From positions 3,516,501 to 3,580,500 of the forward strand of contig NZ_CP051206.1 in the NCBI RefSeq assembly GCF_012516395.1: a stretch of 64,000 nucleotides of DNA, read 5' to 3'. Position 1 is the stretch's first letter; the number at the start of each line of letters is the position of its first letter. Positions 33,255-41,184 of this stretch are shown piece after piece. Made by a program: the position numbers and the translations under genes. The stretch is from Dolichospermum flos-aquae CCAP 1403/13F (GTDB lineage: Bacteria > Cyanobacteriota > Cyanobacteriia > Cyanobacteriales > Nostocaceae). The notes below the pieces were generated by a model, which was not told the origin of the DNA, ran no database searches, and saw only the letters and a list, made by a program, of their open reading frames with translations.

Positions 33255-33502
33255 GTAGGGGTTTAGCAATGCTCATTGGTGTCAACTTAACGTAAAACCC
33301 ATAACCCAACTGGGAATGATAGCGCAGCGTGGCGTAAGCCATATTCCCAGTCTAATAGCGCAAGTCATCTAAAGATGACTGAATACTAGGAAAATTTATT
33401 AGTCCGTTTTAACGGACTTGAGCTATTAGACAGGGAATTTATTCCCTGGCGGGTGTGAAAGCCAATAGATAAGCCACCAATGAAGCTCTTGCTTTACCCC
33501 TA
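33255..33502. mobile_element. Long palindromic TIR element, copy 3
   Basis: About 248 bp. Left end GTAGGGGTTTAGCAATGCTC, ATTGGTGTCAACTTAACG. The right end is partly decayed (CCAATGAAGCTCTTGCTTTA, CCCCTAC). Internal hairpins are AGTCATCTAAAGATGACT, AGTCCGTTTTAACGGACT and GGGAATTTATTCCC. It carries a 23-nt insert at 33320. Confidence 0.8.
33320..33342 (+). repeat. 23-nt very small dispersed repeat
   Basis: TAGCGCAGCGTGG...AGCCAT sits exactly in the centre of the palindrome GGGAATGA|ATTCCC of the TIR element. Element copy 1 at 11100 has the empty site. Same element as at 1571 and 18144. Confidence 0.88.
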
Positions 33503-33505
33503 CTC

Positions 33506-34129
33506 TTAACTTAATTCCAATAAACCTTGATAACCTGTGACAATACGATTTCCATCTTTGAGAATGTGAACTTCAATTTGATCACTAGCCCAAGTAATTT
33601 CATCTGCAAATTCTGGGTTAAAGATATTTACATTTTGATTACTAGAAGAAACGGGAGAATCAGGAGAATTAACTGCTAGAGATTTGACAAAAGGACCATC
33701 AATTAAAATATCTAATTCTGCCAACAATTCTTTTGCACCTGGAGGGGCAGAATTAGATTGTAATTGTTGAAGAGTGAAACCAGTAAAAGACATGACATTT
33801 AAACCCGCTGCTTTTAACTTTTTCGCTAGAATTGTTAATGCAGGTGCTTGCCAAAATGGCTCACCACCGGAAAAAGTTACACCTGTATTCTGGGGATTTT
33901 TGAGAATACTTTCAGCTAGGGTATCAATAGCCACTAAATCATTAATCTCAAATGCCCAGGAGTCGGGATTAAAGCAACCAGAACACTCACGGTTACAGCC
34001 TTGTACCCAGACCACAGCCCGACAACCAGGGCCATTAACTTCTGATTGGTCAACATAACCCATAATGTTAAGATAACCGGGGGAAATGTCCGCGAGTCCT
34101 AGAGATGGGTTCATGGGCTTGGTTTCCAT
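33506..34129 (-). CDS. Radical SAM / 4Fe-4S single-cluster protein (NrdG-like)
   Basis: 207 aa. GYLNIMGYVDQSEVNGPGCR, VVWVQGCNRECSGCFNPDSW with the CxxxCxxC cluster that binds the 4Fe-4S and SAM, then GVTFSGGEPFWQAPAL (the SAM-binding GGE motif) and LLAELDILIDGPFVKSLAVN. This resembles the activating enzyme of anaerobic ribonucleotide reductase. No nrdD gene is adjacent, so the target is uncertain. Single gene, with the palindromic element at its 3' end. Confidence 0.85.
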   Translation of the reverse strand: METKPMNPSLGLADISPGYLNIMGYVDQSEVNGPGCRAVVWVQGCNRECSGCFNPDSWAFEINDLVAIDTLAESILKNPQNTGVTFSGGEPFWQAPALTILAKKLKAAGLNVMSFTGFTLQQLQSNSAPPGAKELLAELDILIDGPFVKSLAVNSPDSPVSSSNQNVNIFNPEFADEITWASDQIEVHILKDGNRIVTGYQGLLELS

Positions 34130-34292
34130 CTTTTGTCAACTCCTTTTCAACTTTTCCTATTACTTGCTAATATAGCGAGACTCTGAAAAAGTGTGGAGAA
34201 AGAAATTATAAATAAGCTTTTTCAAAGATTAGACATCTGGTGAAAATTAAATATGCGTGACTTACAACCCTTGTAGAGACGTTCCATGGAAC

Positions 34293-34418
34293 CAGGGCAA
34301 GCGCATCTTATTTTTAGAATGCTTACTGGACAAAGGTTTTGACGATTGTTAAGTTTTGTAACTAAAAGTTAAAACCCTTGCTGGGCATGGATTACAGAAT
34401 TTAGGTGCGTTTGCCCTG
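34293..34418. mobile_element. 126-bp MITE, copy B
   Basis: Same length and ends as copy A at 16062 (three substitutions by eye). Flanked by a perfect 10-bp duplication TCCATGGAAC (34283-34292 and 34419-34428). The empty site would read as the palindrome GTAGAGACGTTCCATGGAAC followed by GTCTCTAC, so it inserted into a hairpin repeat. Confidence 0.92.
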
Positions 34419-34491
34419 TCCATGGAACGTCTCTACATTCTTTTCTGGAGATGTCTATTGATTATTTTGTGTAATCAACCTTTAAGTTATC

Positions 34492-35010
34492 TTAAGATTT
34501 TGCCCAGGAGGGAGTTGATGAACGCGCAGCAGAGATAGCATGAAAGAATGCAAATAGCCTGTGGCTGGCTTGACCATAATCCTGGCATTTTTGGAGATCG
34601 AAAGACCGTAATTCTTTTTCTATGACGTTTTCGACATCAGCAGCTAAATTTAACCTCCCTTCATTGAGATAACATTCGGTTAAAAATAGCAATTTCTCAA
34701 CATTAATTTCATTGGTTTCCCATTGAATCTCGACAGGAAACTCATAATTTTTTTCTAATGTTCCCCCATGGTAAACATTTTCCATGAGTTTATTGCTGAT
34801 AATATATTTAACTTTATGGGTGTTAGCCAATTCTAGCAAATCATCAGCAGTTGGCTTCAATCCCAGACGACGACGGAACACAGAATCAATAATTTCATAC
34901 TTGCTATTGTCTGGAAATACTGTGACAACCACAGCCGCAATTCCTTCAATATTTCCATAACATCCGATGATGTTTTTACTTTCTTCACCGTGAACAAATA
35001 ATATATCCAT
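34492..35010 (-). CDS. Hypothetical protein, unknown function
   Basis: 172 aa from the ATG at 35010; the frame is open to a TTG at 35022 with no reason to prefer it. MDILFVHGEESKNIIGCYGN, then GIAAVVVTVFPDNSKYEIID, looks like an alpha/beta start. The middle is KVKYIISNKLMENVYHGGTL and the C-terminus is helical (FDLQKCQDYGQASHRLFAFF). Cys at about 17 and 145. I do not recognise a domain. Single gene between the MITE and the Septu-like operon. Confidence 0.65.
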   Translation of the reverse strand: MDILFVHGEESKNIIGCYGNIEGIAAVVVTVFPDNSKYEIIDSVFRRRLGLKPTADDLLELANTHKVKYIISNKLMENVYHGGTLEKNYEFPVEIQWETNEINVEKLLFLTECYLNEGRLNLAADVENVIEKELRSFDLQKCQDYGQASHRLFAFFHAISAARSSTPSWAKS

Positions 35011-35256
35011 AATATGCACCAACTAAATTAATAACAGGAAATTGAGTTGATAAAATTCTCTTAGATGAGAGTGAGAATGCAAAACTCAATACCGATAATC
35101 TATCAGACTTTTTCCAAAAATCACAGCTTTGTTCAAAAAAAAGAGCTTTTTTATCAATAGGTTAATTTTAGATTAATTACAAACTAAAATCTATTTCTCT
35201 AGATAGATGAAAGCGCAGATTTTATTTTGTTTAATCAAATGTTGCTCAAGTCAGTC

Positions 35257-35289
35257 AGATCCCCGACTTCTTTAAGAAGTCGGGGATCT
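35257..35289. repeat. Hairpin repeat AGATCCCCGACTTCTT
   Basis: Almost perfect 16-bp inverted repeat centred at 35273, 20 nt behind the ptuB stop on the minus strand. A sister copy lies at 39185. It may stabilise the mRNA end; there is no T-run on the minus strand. Confidence 0.75.
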
Positions 35290-35308
35290 TATTTATTCTT
35301 ATTTATTG

Positions 35309-36052
35309 TTAACCTGAATAAGAAATATTCATAAGATGTCGTTCCGCACCTGCACCTAAAACCCAGCGAATAGTTGTAAAAAACCAAGGCCAATTACCTG
35401 TACCATTACCAAAATATTCGGCTGCAACTTTCTCTTCTAAATCATTTATATCAATACTTTCATCATCAAGTTCTTTTTCTATTTCGTCAATTACAGCTAA
35501 TCGTTGATCTTTTAATCTTGTAACATTAAGTCCAAGTTGATCAATAGTAAAATGAATATTTTCAATAGGAATACCAGCTTTTAAACAAGCGATTTCATCA
35601 GGTTTAATTTCACCAGTTAAACTACTGAATTGAAATAAACATAATGTTGGTAAATTCAGAGGATTTAATAATCTACCATCAGGGATAAAACCATCTTTTT
35701 TGTGACCACAACAACGGGAATACTTGAGTAATTTTGAATTTTGCTCATGATCATCTTCTACTCCACCTGGAGGACGACAGATACCTAACATATTTTGCCA
35801 ATCTAGATCATGATTATTTTCTTTTGCTGATTCTCTACAGGGGATAAAATGCTCAACAGAGCGATTGTTTTCATGAAGAGACATTTCACAATAAGCACAA
35901 AGTCCTTTTTGATCAGATGCTAAAGTTTTACGAATTGCATTTAAAGTTTCTTTGTTCTTTTTTAAATCATTCCATCGTTTAAATTGAGAAGAAAATCGCT
36001 CTCTATAGTTTTTAAGTTCCTCTGGTTCTGGGGATTTCAGCACTTTTTTCAT
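35309..36052 (-). CDS. ptuB: HNH endonuclease of a Septu-like system (PtuB-like)
   Basis: 247 aa. Zinc/HNH part: LCAYCEMSLHENNRSVEHFI (CxxC and the EH pair), DLDWQNMLGIC (the N position), then YSRCCGHKK. The C-terminal half is alpha-helical and ends FFTTIRWVLGAGAERHLM. This TIGR02646-like HNH protein is the usual partner of an OLD/SMC-like ATPase in Septu anti-phage systems. The start overlaps the ptuA stop by 4 bp (ATGA on the minus strand). Expected to cut nucleic acid when the ATPase is triggered. Confidence 0.8.
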   Translation of the reverse strand: MKKVLKSPEPEELKNYRERFSSQFKRWNDLKKNKETLNAIRKTLASDQKGLCAYCEMSLHENNRSVEHFIPCRESAKENNHDLDWQNMLGICRPPGGVEDDHEQNSKLLKYSRCCGHKKDGFIPDGRLLNPLNLPTLCLFQFSSLTGEIKPDEIACLKAGIPIENIHFTIDQLGLNVTRLKDQRLAVIDEIEKELDDESIDINDLEEKVAAEYFGNGTGNWPWFFTTIRWVLGAGAERHLMNISYSG

Positions 36053-37371
36053 ACCGCATTCCTCCGTTCTAACCGGCGGATTTGCATATCTGCTCTAGTC
36101 ATATCTGGATCAAAAGATTCCCAATCTTGTAATTCTTTTTTAAGGCGTTTTGCTTTCTCTAATTGACCATTATCAATTGCTTCAAAAAGCTCTGTAAGTT
36201 TTTGTGATTCTTCTGTATCTGGTCTTAATTCACTCAACCCTAAAACATTTCTGACAATATCTGAACTTTTCCTACCCCTGGTAGGTTCAGGACATAGCTT
36301 TACTTGATAATCTTCTAATATCTTCACCTGATTTTGTTTAACTGTTGTTACAACTTCGGGACTGTGAGTAGTGGCGATAATTTGAGTGTTGGGAAATACT
36401 TTTTTAAAATCAGGAATAATATTTTGTTGCCAAGTTGGATGTAAATGCAAATCTAACTCATCAATCATCAAAATTGCTTCTGCTGCTAACGGGTTTTCCA
36501 TGTGTGGGTTTGCTTGAGCTAAACGTCGCGCAAAGTCCATTACCAAGGCTAACATATTACGATAACCTGCACTTAATTGACTTAGTAAAAGTTCTCTTTT
36601 CTCTCCTGTTTCCATTGTCCACTCAACCATCAATTTTGCAGATACAATCTGCGAGAAATAAACATGAGTATTTGGTGCAATAATACTAGAAATAGCATTT
36701 CGTACTCGCTTTAAATCAGGAAGTTCAAGATTAATATTTCCCTTCTCTTTTGCCTCTCTCAATTCTTGAAACTCACGCACAAAAAACCAATTAGCCATAT
36801 CTGTGAAACTACTTGTTGCATCAAGGGCATGATTTAGTGAAGTAAACCTATTAAGAGATTGATGTGAAACATTTTTAACATAGGCAATATCGTTTAAATG
36901 GCGATTGCCTTTATAATAAGCTAGGACAGAAAATTCATCTATTCCATAGCGATCTATTCTATAGCGCATTGCAGAATAAAGCTGCTTTGTTCCTTCTTGT
37001 GAAATAGACGAAGATGAGACACTTACTTTTATCCTTTCGTCGTCATTGTCAGCAGGTGGTTTTTTGTAAACAATTGTCCAATCTGGAAAACCTGTAGCTG
37101 ATACAGTGAACTCTGCCTGATTCCCTCGTTCATTATCCTTTTTTTTGGCTGGCAAATCTCTTTGCAAAACAGGTGAAGCTTCTCGATATTTTTTGCCTGC
37201 AATTCTTTGAATTTCAGTCACATAAGGATACATTGCCGCAGCAATAGCATCCAATAATGCGCTCTTACCTGATCCATTATTGCCAACAAAAATATTGATA
37301 TCGGGATCTAAATTAACTTCCAAATGCTCGAAGCAGCGGAAATTTTTGATAATAACTTTTTGAATGTGCAT
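36049..37371 (-). CDS. ptuA: AAA/ABC-type ATPase of a Septu-like system (PtuA-like)
   Basis: 440 aa. MHIQKVIIKNFRCFEHLEVN is the SMC/RecF-type first strand; Walker A is GNNGSGKSALLDAI (about 30-43), the ABC signature LSAGYRNMLALVMDFARRL (about 265), Walker B ILMIDELDLHLHPTWQQ and the switch IIATTHSPEVV. A helical insert lies between them. The last 60 residues are charged helix. The gene pair ATPase + HNH defines Septu. PtuAB also occur as retron effectors, but no reverse transcriptase is present here. The small gene 25 bp upstream is in the same orientation. Confidence 0.85.
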   Translation of the reverse strand: MHIQKVIIKNFRCFEHLEVNLDPDINIFVGNNGSGKSALLDAIAAAMYPYVTEIQRIAGKKYREASPVLQRDLPAKKKDNERGNQAEFTVSATGFPDWTIVYKKPPADNDDERIKVSVSSSSISQEGTKQLYSAMRYRIDRYGIDEFSVLAYYKGNRHLNDIAYVKNVSHQSLNRFTSLNHALDATSSFTDMANWFFVREFQELREAKEKGNINLELPDLKRVRNAISSIIAPNTHVYFSQIVSAKLMVEWTMETGEKRELLLSQLSAGYRNMLALVMDFARRLAQANPHMENPLAAEAILMIDELDLHLHPTWQQNIIPDFKKVFPNTQIIATTHSPEVVTTVKQNQVKILEDYQVKLCPEPTRGRKSSDIVRNVLGLSELRPDTEESQKLTELFEAIDNGQLEKAKRLKKELQDWESFDPDMTRADMQIRRLERRNAV

Positions 37372-37396
37372 TGATTTATTTTTCTTGATAAAATTA

Positions 37397-37627
37397 CTAA
37401 TCTTCTTCTAAAGCTACAGGTTCAGTAGGATCATCATAGCGGTAAGGCTGAGTATTCTGTAAAGGATAAAGATTGGTATTTTGTGTTTCTAGAGATTTAA
37501 TTTGATGTTGTGCGGTTTGAGGTTGTAAAATAATCACTTCCACAACATCACCAGCATGGAAAGGCAAACCTTTTAATACCAAAGTTCCATCTTCAGTTAA
37601 GGACGTTTCGATTTTATGAGCATTCAT
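37397..37627 (-). CDS. Antitoxin-like small protein ahead of the Septu-like operon
   Basis: 76 aa. HKIETSLTEDGTLVLKGLPF, then HAGDVVEVIILQPQ, is an AbrB/MazE-like beta structure, and the tail YPLQNTQPYRYDDPTEPVAL, EED is acidic. I know this as an antitoxin family that normally sits directly before a PIN toxin in cyanobacteria (the PYRYDDP tail). Here the next gene, 25 bp on, is the ptuA-like ATPase and no PIN gene is present. It is either a leftover antitoxin or a regulator or immunity part of the defence operon. Confidence 0.75.
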   Translation of the reverse strand: MNAHKIETSLTEDGTLVLKGLPFHAGDVVEVIILQPQTAQHQIKSLETQNTNLYPLQNTQPYRYDDPTEPVALEED

Positions 37628-37683
37628 ATTATCAATTTGGTGTGTTACAGTTGATTTTATTTTAACATATTACCTCGTTACCG

Positions 37684-38493
37684 TTAATTGCATTTCTTTG
37701 GTGTTAATAATTCTAAGTTATTCCCTAAAATCGTCCCTTTCAAATTTGCTCCCTGGAAATTTGCACCCCTAATAATTGCACCGTGCAAATTTGCTCCGGC
37801 TAAATTCGCAGCTTTTAAATTTGCAAAACTTAAATCAGCTTCCGTTAAATTGGCTTCCGTCAAATTAGCTTTAGATAAAAATGCGTTTCCTAAATGAGCT
37901 TTGGTTAAATTAGCCTTATGTAAGTTAGCTTGATAAAGTTGAGCAGTCATTAATTCTGCTTCATATAAATTCGCTTCACTCAAATTAGCAGTAATTAAAT
38001 TAGCTGCCATTAAAGTTGCAAAACCTAGATTACTACGAATAAGTTGGGACGCTGATAAATCAGCACCTTTTAAATTTGCATTTTGCAAATCTGTACCAAT
38101 TAAATTTGCATCATTAATCATAGCATTTTCTAGATTTGCACCACTTAAATCAGCACCAATAAAGTTTCCAAAACTTAAATCAGCCTGTATTAAAATTGCA
38201 CCACTCAAATTAGCAATACTCAAATTAGCTTGACTCAAATTAGCTTCGATTAATTTGGCTTGATAACAAATAGCATTACTGAGATTAGCATGACTAAAAT
38301 TAGTTCGCACTAATAAAGCGTGAGCTAAATTTACTTTATTCAAATTTACTCCTTGAAGATTTGCCCCCCGCAGGTTTTCTCCTAGTAGATTTGCACAGCT
38401 AAGATCAATTTCAATGTGGGGATTTTTGTTTCTCCATTCTATCCAAGTAACTGCACCTGATCGTAATAAATTGAGATGTTGTTGATTTGCCAT
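37684..38493 (-). CDS. Pentapeptide repeat protein
   Basis: 269 aa. After a 30-residue lead (LLRSGAVTWIEWRNKNPHIE) nearly the whole chain is A(D/N)LXX repeats (LSCANLLGENLRGANLQGVN and so on), about 45 units, which fold as a right-handed quadrilateral beta helix. No other domain or signal peptide. Such proteins are abundant in cyanobacteria, mostly of unknown role; some mimic DNA. It starts 17 nt after the ccmP stop, so the two may be cotranscribed. Confidence 0.92.
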   Translation of the reverse strand: MANQQHLNLLRSGAVTWIEWRNKNPHIEIDLSCANLLGENLRGANLQGVNLNKVNLAHALLVRTNFSHANLSNAICYQAKLIEANLSQANLSIANLSGAILIQADLSFGNFIGADLSGANLENAMINDANLIGTDLQNANLKGADLSASQLIRSNLGFATLMAANLITANLSEANLYEAELMTAQLYQANLHKANLTKAHLGNAFLSKANLTEANLTEADLSFANLKAANLAGANLHGAIIRGANFQGANLKGTILGNNLELLTPKKCN

Positions 38494-38510
38494 TTTTTAT
38501 TTCTACTCCT

Positions 38511-39152
38511 TTATTCGTTCCGCTTACCTTGAGGATTTTCTCTTCCTGGTGAATTTTCAATTGCGGCTAAAGCGCCCGCTGCTCCTGCTAAAATATCCTG
38601 TTCTGAGCCACCTAAATAAAGTCGGCCAAAACTACCAACAGCTTGAACTTCCAAAATATTAATTTGCGCGGCTTTTTCTGCTTCATTGGCTGCTAATGCA
38701 GCATAAGCCGCTGGTTCAACTTCTAATACATAAAGGGTTTGTCCTGCTAATAGCAGTTGTCCCCGACGGGTACGGTTAATCAGTTGGGTTTGATAAGCGT
38801 CAATATTACGGATAATCTGACTAGAAACTACACGAGGTTTGAGACATTCCTCTTTTTTCACACCTAGAAACGCCAAAATTGCATCTCCAGCCGCTCGCGT
38901 TTCCCCTTGAGAACCAGAATGCACTTCTAAAAGTCCATATAGCCGTTCTACTACTTGCACTCCAGGACGAACAGAAGCAGATTTTAGGGCTACGTCCGTA
39001 ATCTTGTTGATTTCGATACCAGGGGAAATTTCAATCCATAGGGATGTATCCCCCGGTAATGGTAAGAAACCCTGGGCTACTGTTCCCATGTATGCGGCGT
39101 GTTGAGGTTGCAGATTGTCTAGAAATACGAAACTGCGTAATTCTATACCCAA
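38511..39152 (-). CDS. ccmP: Carboxysome shell protein CcmP (tandem BMC)
   Basis: 213 aa, the exact usual length. Two fused, circularly permuted BMC domains: residues about 1-100 ([20 protein letters not shown]...[20 protein letters not shown]) and about 105-205 ([20 protein letters not shown]...[20 protein letters not shown]). Trimers of this protein form pseudohexagonal tiles that stack with a gated central pore in beta-carboxysomes. The gene stands apart from the main ccm operon, as in other cyanobacteria. Confidence 0.92.
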   Translation of the reverse strand: MGIELRSFVFLDNLQPQHAAYMGTVAQGFLPLPGDTSLWIEISPGIEINKITDVALKSASVRPGVQVVERLYGLLEVHSGSQGETRAAGDAILAFLGVKKEECLKPRVVSSQIIRNIDAYQTQLINRTRRGQLLLAGQTLYVLEVEPAAYAALAANEAEKAAQINILEVQAVGSFGRLYLGGSEQDILAGAAGALAAIENSPGRENPQGKRNE

Positions 39153-39184
39153 GGTCTTAATTCTCCAGTTATGATGGTAGATTT

Positions 39185-39217
39185 AGATCCCCGACTTCTC
39201 GAAGAAGTCGGGGATCT
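39185..39217. repeat. Hairpin repeat AGATCCCCGACTTCT
   Basis: Perfect inverted repeat, AGATCCCCGACTTCT and AGAAGTCGGGGATCT around a short CGA loop. It lies 33 bp upstream of ccmP. Second copy of the hairpin at 35257. Confidence 0.8.
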
Positions 39218-39339
39218 GCAATATATGAGTTTACCGTTAAAGTGGACTGATTTGGTAATTGGTGTGCCTACCCGCTTTACCCAAGTGCCTAATGCTAGAA
39301 TAAAAAACAGCCAATTACCCAGACGAATCTTGTAAAAAC

Positions 39340-40056
39340 CTAGCTTGAAGTTAATAGAGAGGAGTCTGTAAATTTAACAAGTTCTTTACCGTCTCGGCTT
39401 TTAATTACTCGTGCTGGTACGCCCACAGCTACGGAAAATGGGGGAATATCTTTAGTGACAACAGCACCAGCACCTATCACACTACCTCTACCGATAGTGA
39501 CACCATCCAAAACTTTCACTCCATCTCCTAGCCAACAGTCATCCTCAATCACGATTCCTTGACTAGTAATGCCTTGGTATTTGATTAGCTGTGTTGGATC
39601 TGTAAAGTTGTGATTATTAGCATATATCCCAGTATGGGCTGCAATTAAACAATGCTTGCCAATTGTAATATTTCCGGGGCCAGCAATACAAGCACTAGGT
39701 CCAATAAAAGTATCTTCACCAATGTGAATCCGAGTATTATCTAACGCCCCAATCACCACATTATGCTCAATCACAACTCCATTTTCTAGCTGAATTCTAT
39801 TATTTTTATGTCCTCTTCCATCTATACGAACTCCTTTGAAAATATAAGTTCCATTCCCAATTTCAATAGCATCAGCACCTAGAAATTCAACGCCATCTTG
39901 AAGATAAACTGAGCTACCTATGCGCGAAAAAATAGCGTGATATAGCAAATTACGTAACTTTACACCACCAAAAATTGTGGGGATATCACCAAGAAAAGTA
40001 GTTAAAAGAAGTTCTTGAAATCTTTTCAATCTTGATAAATGTTGTCCGTGATTCAT
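39340..40056 (-). CDS. Left-handed beta-helix acyltransferase
   Basis: 238 aa. Hexapeptide repeats run from about residue 60 (YLQDGVEFLGADAIEIGNGT) to 215, with the catalytic His in GIYANNHNF (about 150) and the end IVIEDDCWLGDGVKVLDGVT, IGRGSVIGAGAVVTKDIPPF. Typical of WcaF/NodL/Maa O-acetyltransferases that modify sugars using acetyl-CoA. The acceptor is unknown; no polysaccharide cluster is adjacent. Confidence 0.9.
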   Translation of the reverse strand: MNHGQHLSRLKRFQELLLTTFLGDIPTIFGGVKLRNLLYHAIFSRIGSSVYLQDGVEFLGADAIEIGNGTYIFKGVRIDGRGHKNNRIQLENGVVIEHNVVIGALDNTRIHIGEDTFIGPSACIAGPGNITIGKHCLIAAHTGIYANNHNFTDPTQLIKYQGITSQGIVIEDDCWLGDGVKVLDGVTIGRGSVIGAGAVVTKDIPPFSVAVGVPARVIKSRDGKELVKFTDSSLLTSS

Positions 40057-41184
40057 GACTTTATTACTGCTAACTAAATTGTGATATTGGAGATTTGTGG
40101 AATTATGAACTGCTCAAATAAAGACATCCCGTATTTGAATCTTGCCGTGTACCATATATATTTCTATGTCTGCATTTTGAGTAAACAGATCAATAGAAAA
40201 TAATATGGCTAATATGAAGTTTTTCAAATATTTGAAAAACCCAACGCAAGTTTTTAAGGCTAAAAGCTATTAAATACAGGTATTATTTAATTGTTAGACA
40301 TAATTCTAGAATTACAGCAGTTTGCAACTGTCTGCATTCGTTATATATGTACTACTCGGAAATTAAGGCAATACTTTTTATATTTAGAAATAATAATAAA
40401 TACTGAATTTTCATGCTTTAAGGCAACATCAAATTTCTAACTATTGCTGCATATAAGTTAGTAATTTGACAAACCATTATAAGTCAGATATTCAATTACC
40501 AAATATCAAAGTATTTATTTCAATTCAATTACATCTATTTATGCTACGCTGAAATAGGCGTGAAATTTCTTCACTACCATCCAGATGTAATTGTTGAATT
40601 ATTCATTAAATTTCCCAGTAAGTACAATCACTTCAAATCAAGGGGGAGTGTCTCCAACTTCCGCCATCACATTAAAATTAATCATCGGAGCAAACAAATA
40701 AATACTTCCCCGATTACTATAACGGCTTACTTGCAGCCAATTTTTAGAATCTGCCGCTGTTGTAATCATAGTATGCCAATAAAATTTACTTATGCACTCT
40801 TCCTATAAAACGCCTTGATAGTGACATAAATAATGTCTTTCTACTATCCTAAAAGAAAGTTGCAAAATAAATATAAAGTAATAATAAAGTTTAAACATAA
40901 ATTATGAAGATTTAAAAGTAAACTTAGTTTTATGATTAGTATGGTTACAGCCAGGATACTCTATCAATAAGACATGAGTATAAATAATAATTACGAAAAA
41001 TAGGGTATTGATTATTGCTGTAGTTTGTGATTTCGTAGTCCAATTTAATCTAAATTAAAGTAAAAACTGTATCTATGCTTACGACTTTAATTTTCCGAAA
41101 TATACTTTTCATTACAGCTTTAAAAAAAGATAATAGCGAGAATGGGGGCAGAAGAAATGATTGTTTATTTGCTCTTGTGAAATA
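40057..41184. other. 1.1-kb non-coding region upstream of flv3
   Basis: AT-rich, with no convincing gene on either strand. An 82-codon frame at 40560 has no family features. It is the longest gap in the window outside the repeats and lies upstream of a flavodiiron pair, so long regulatory DNA or an unrecognised small RNA is possible. No repeat element or strong terminator seen. Confidence 0.5.

Noticed and set aside
35309-37371. Retron effector pair
   Set aside because: PtuAB-type genes occur with retrons, but no reverse transcriptase or msr/msd-like sequence is found beside them.
37688-37897. ORF on the + strand opposite the pentapeptide gene
   Set aside because: Shadow of the period-15 repeat in the antisense frame.
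40560-40808. 82-codon ORF in the long gap upstream of flv3
   Set aside because: No ribosome site or family features, composition like the surrounding AT-rich DNA.
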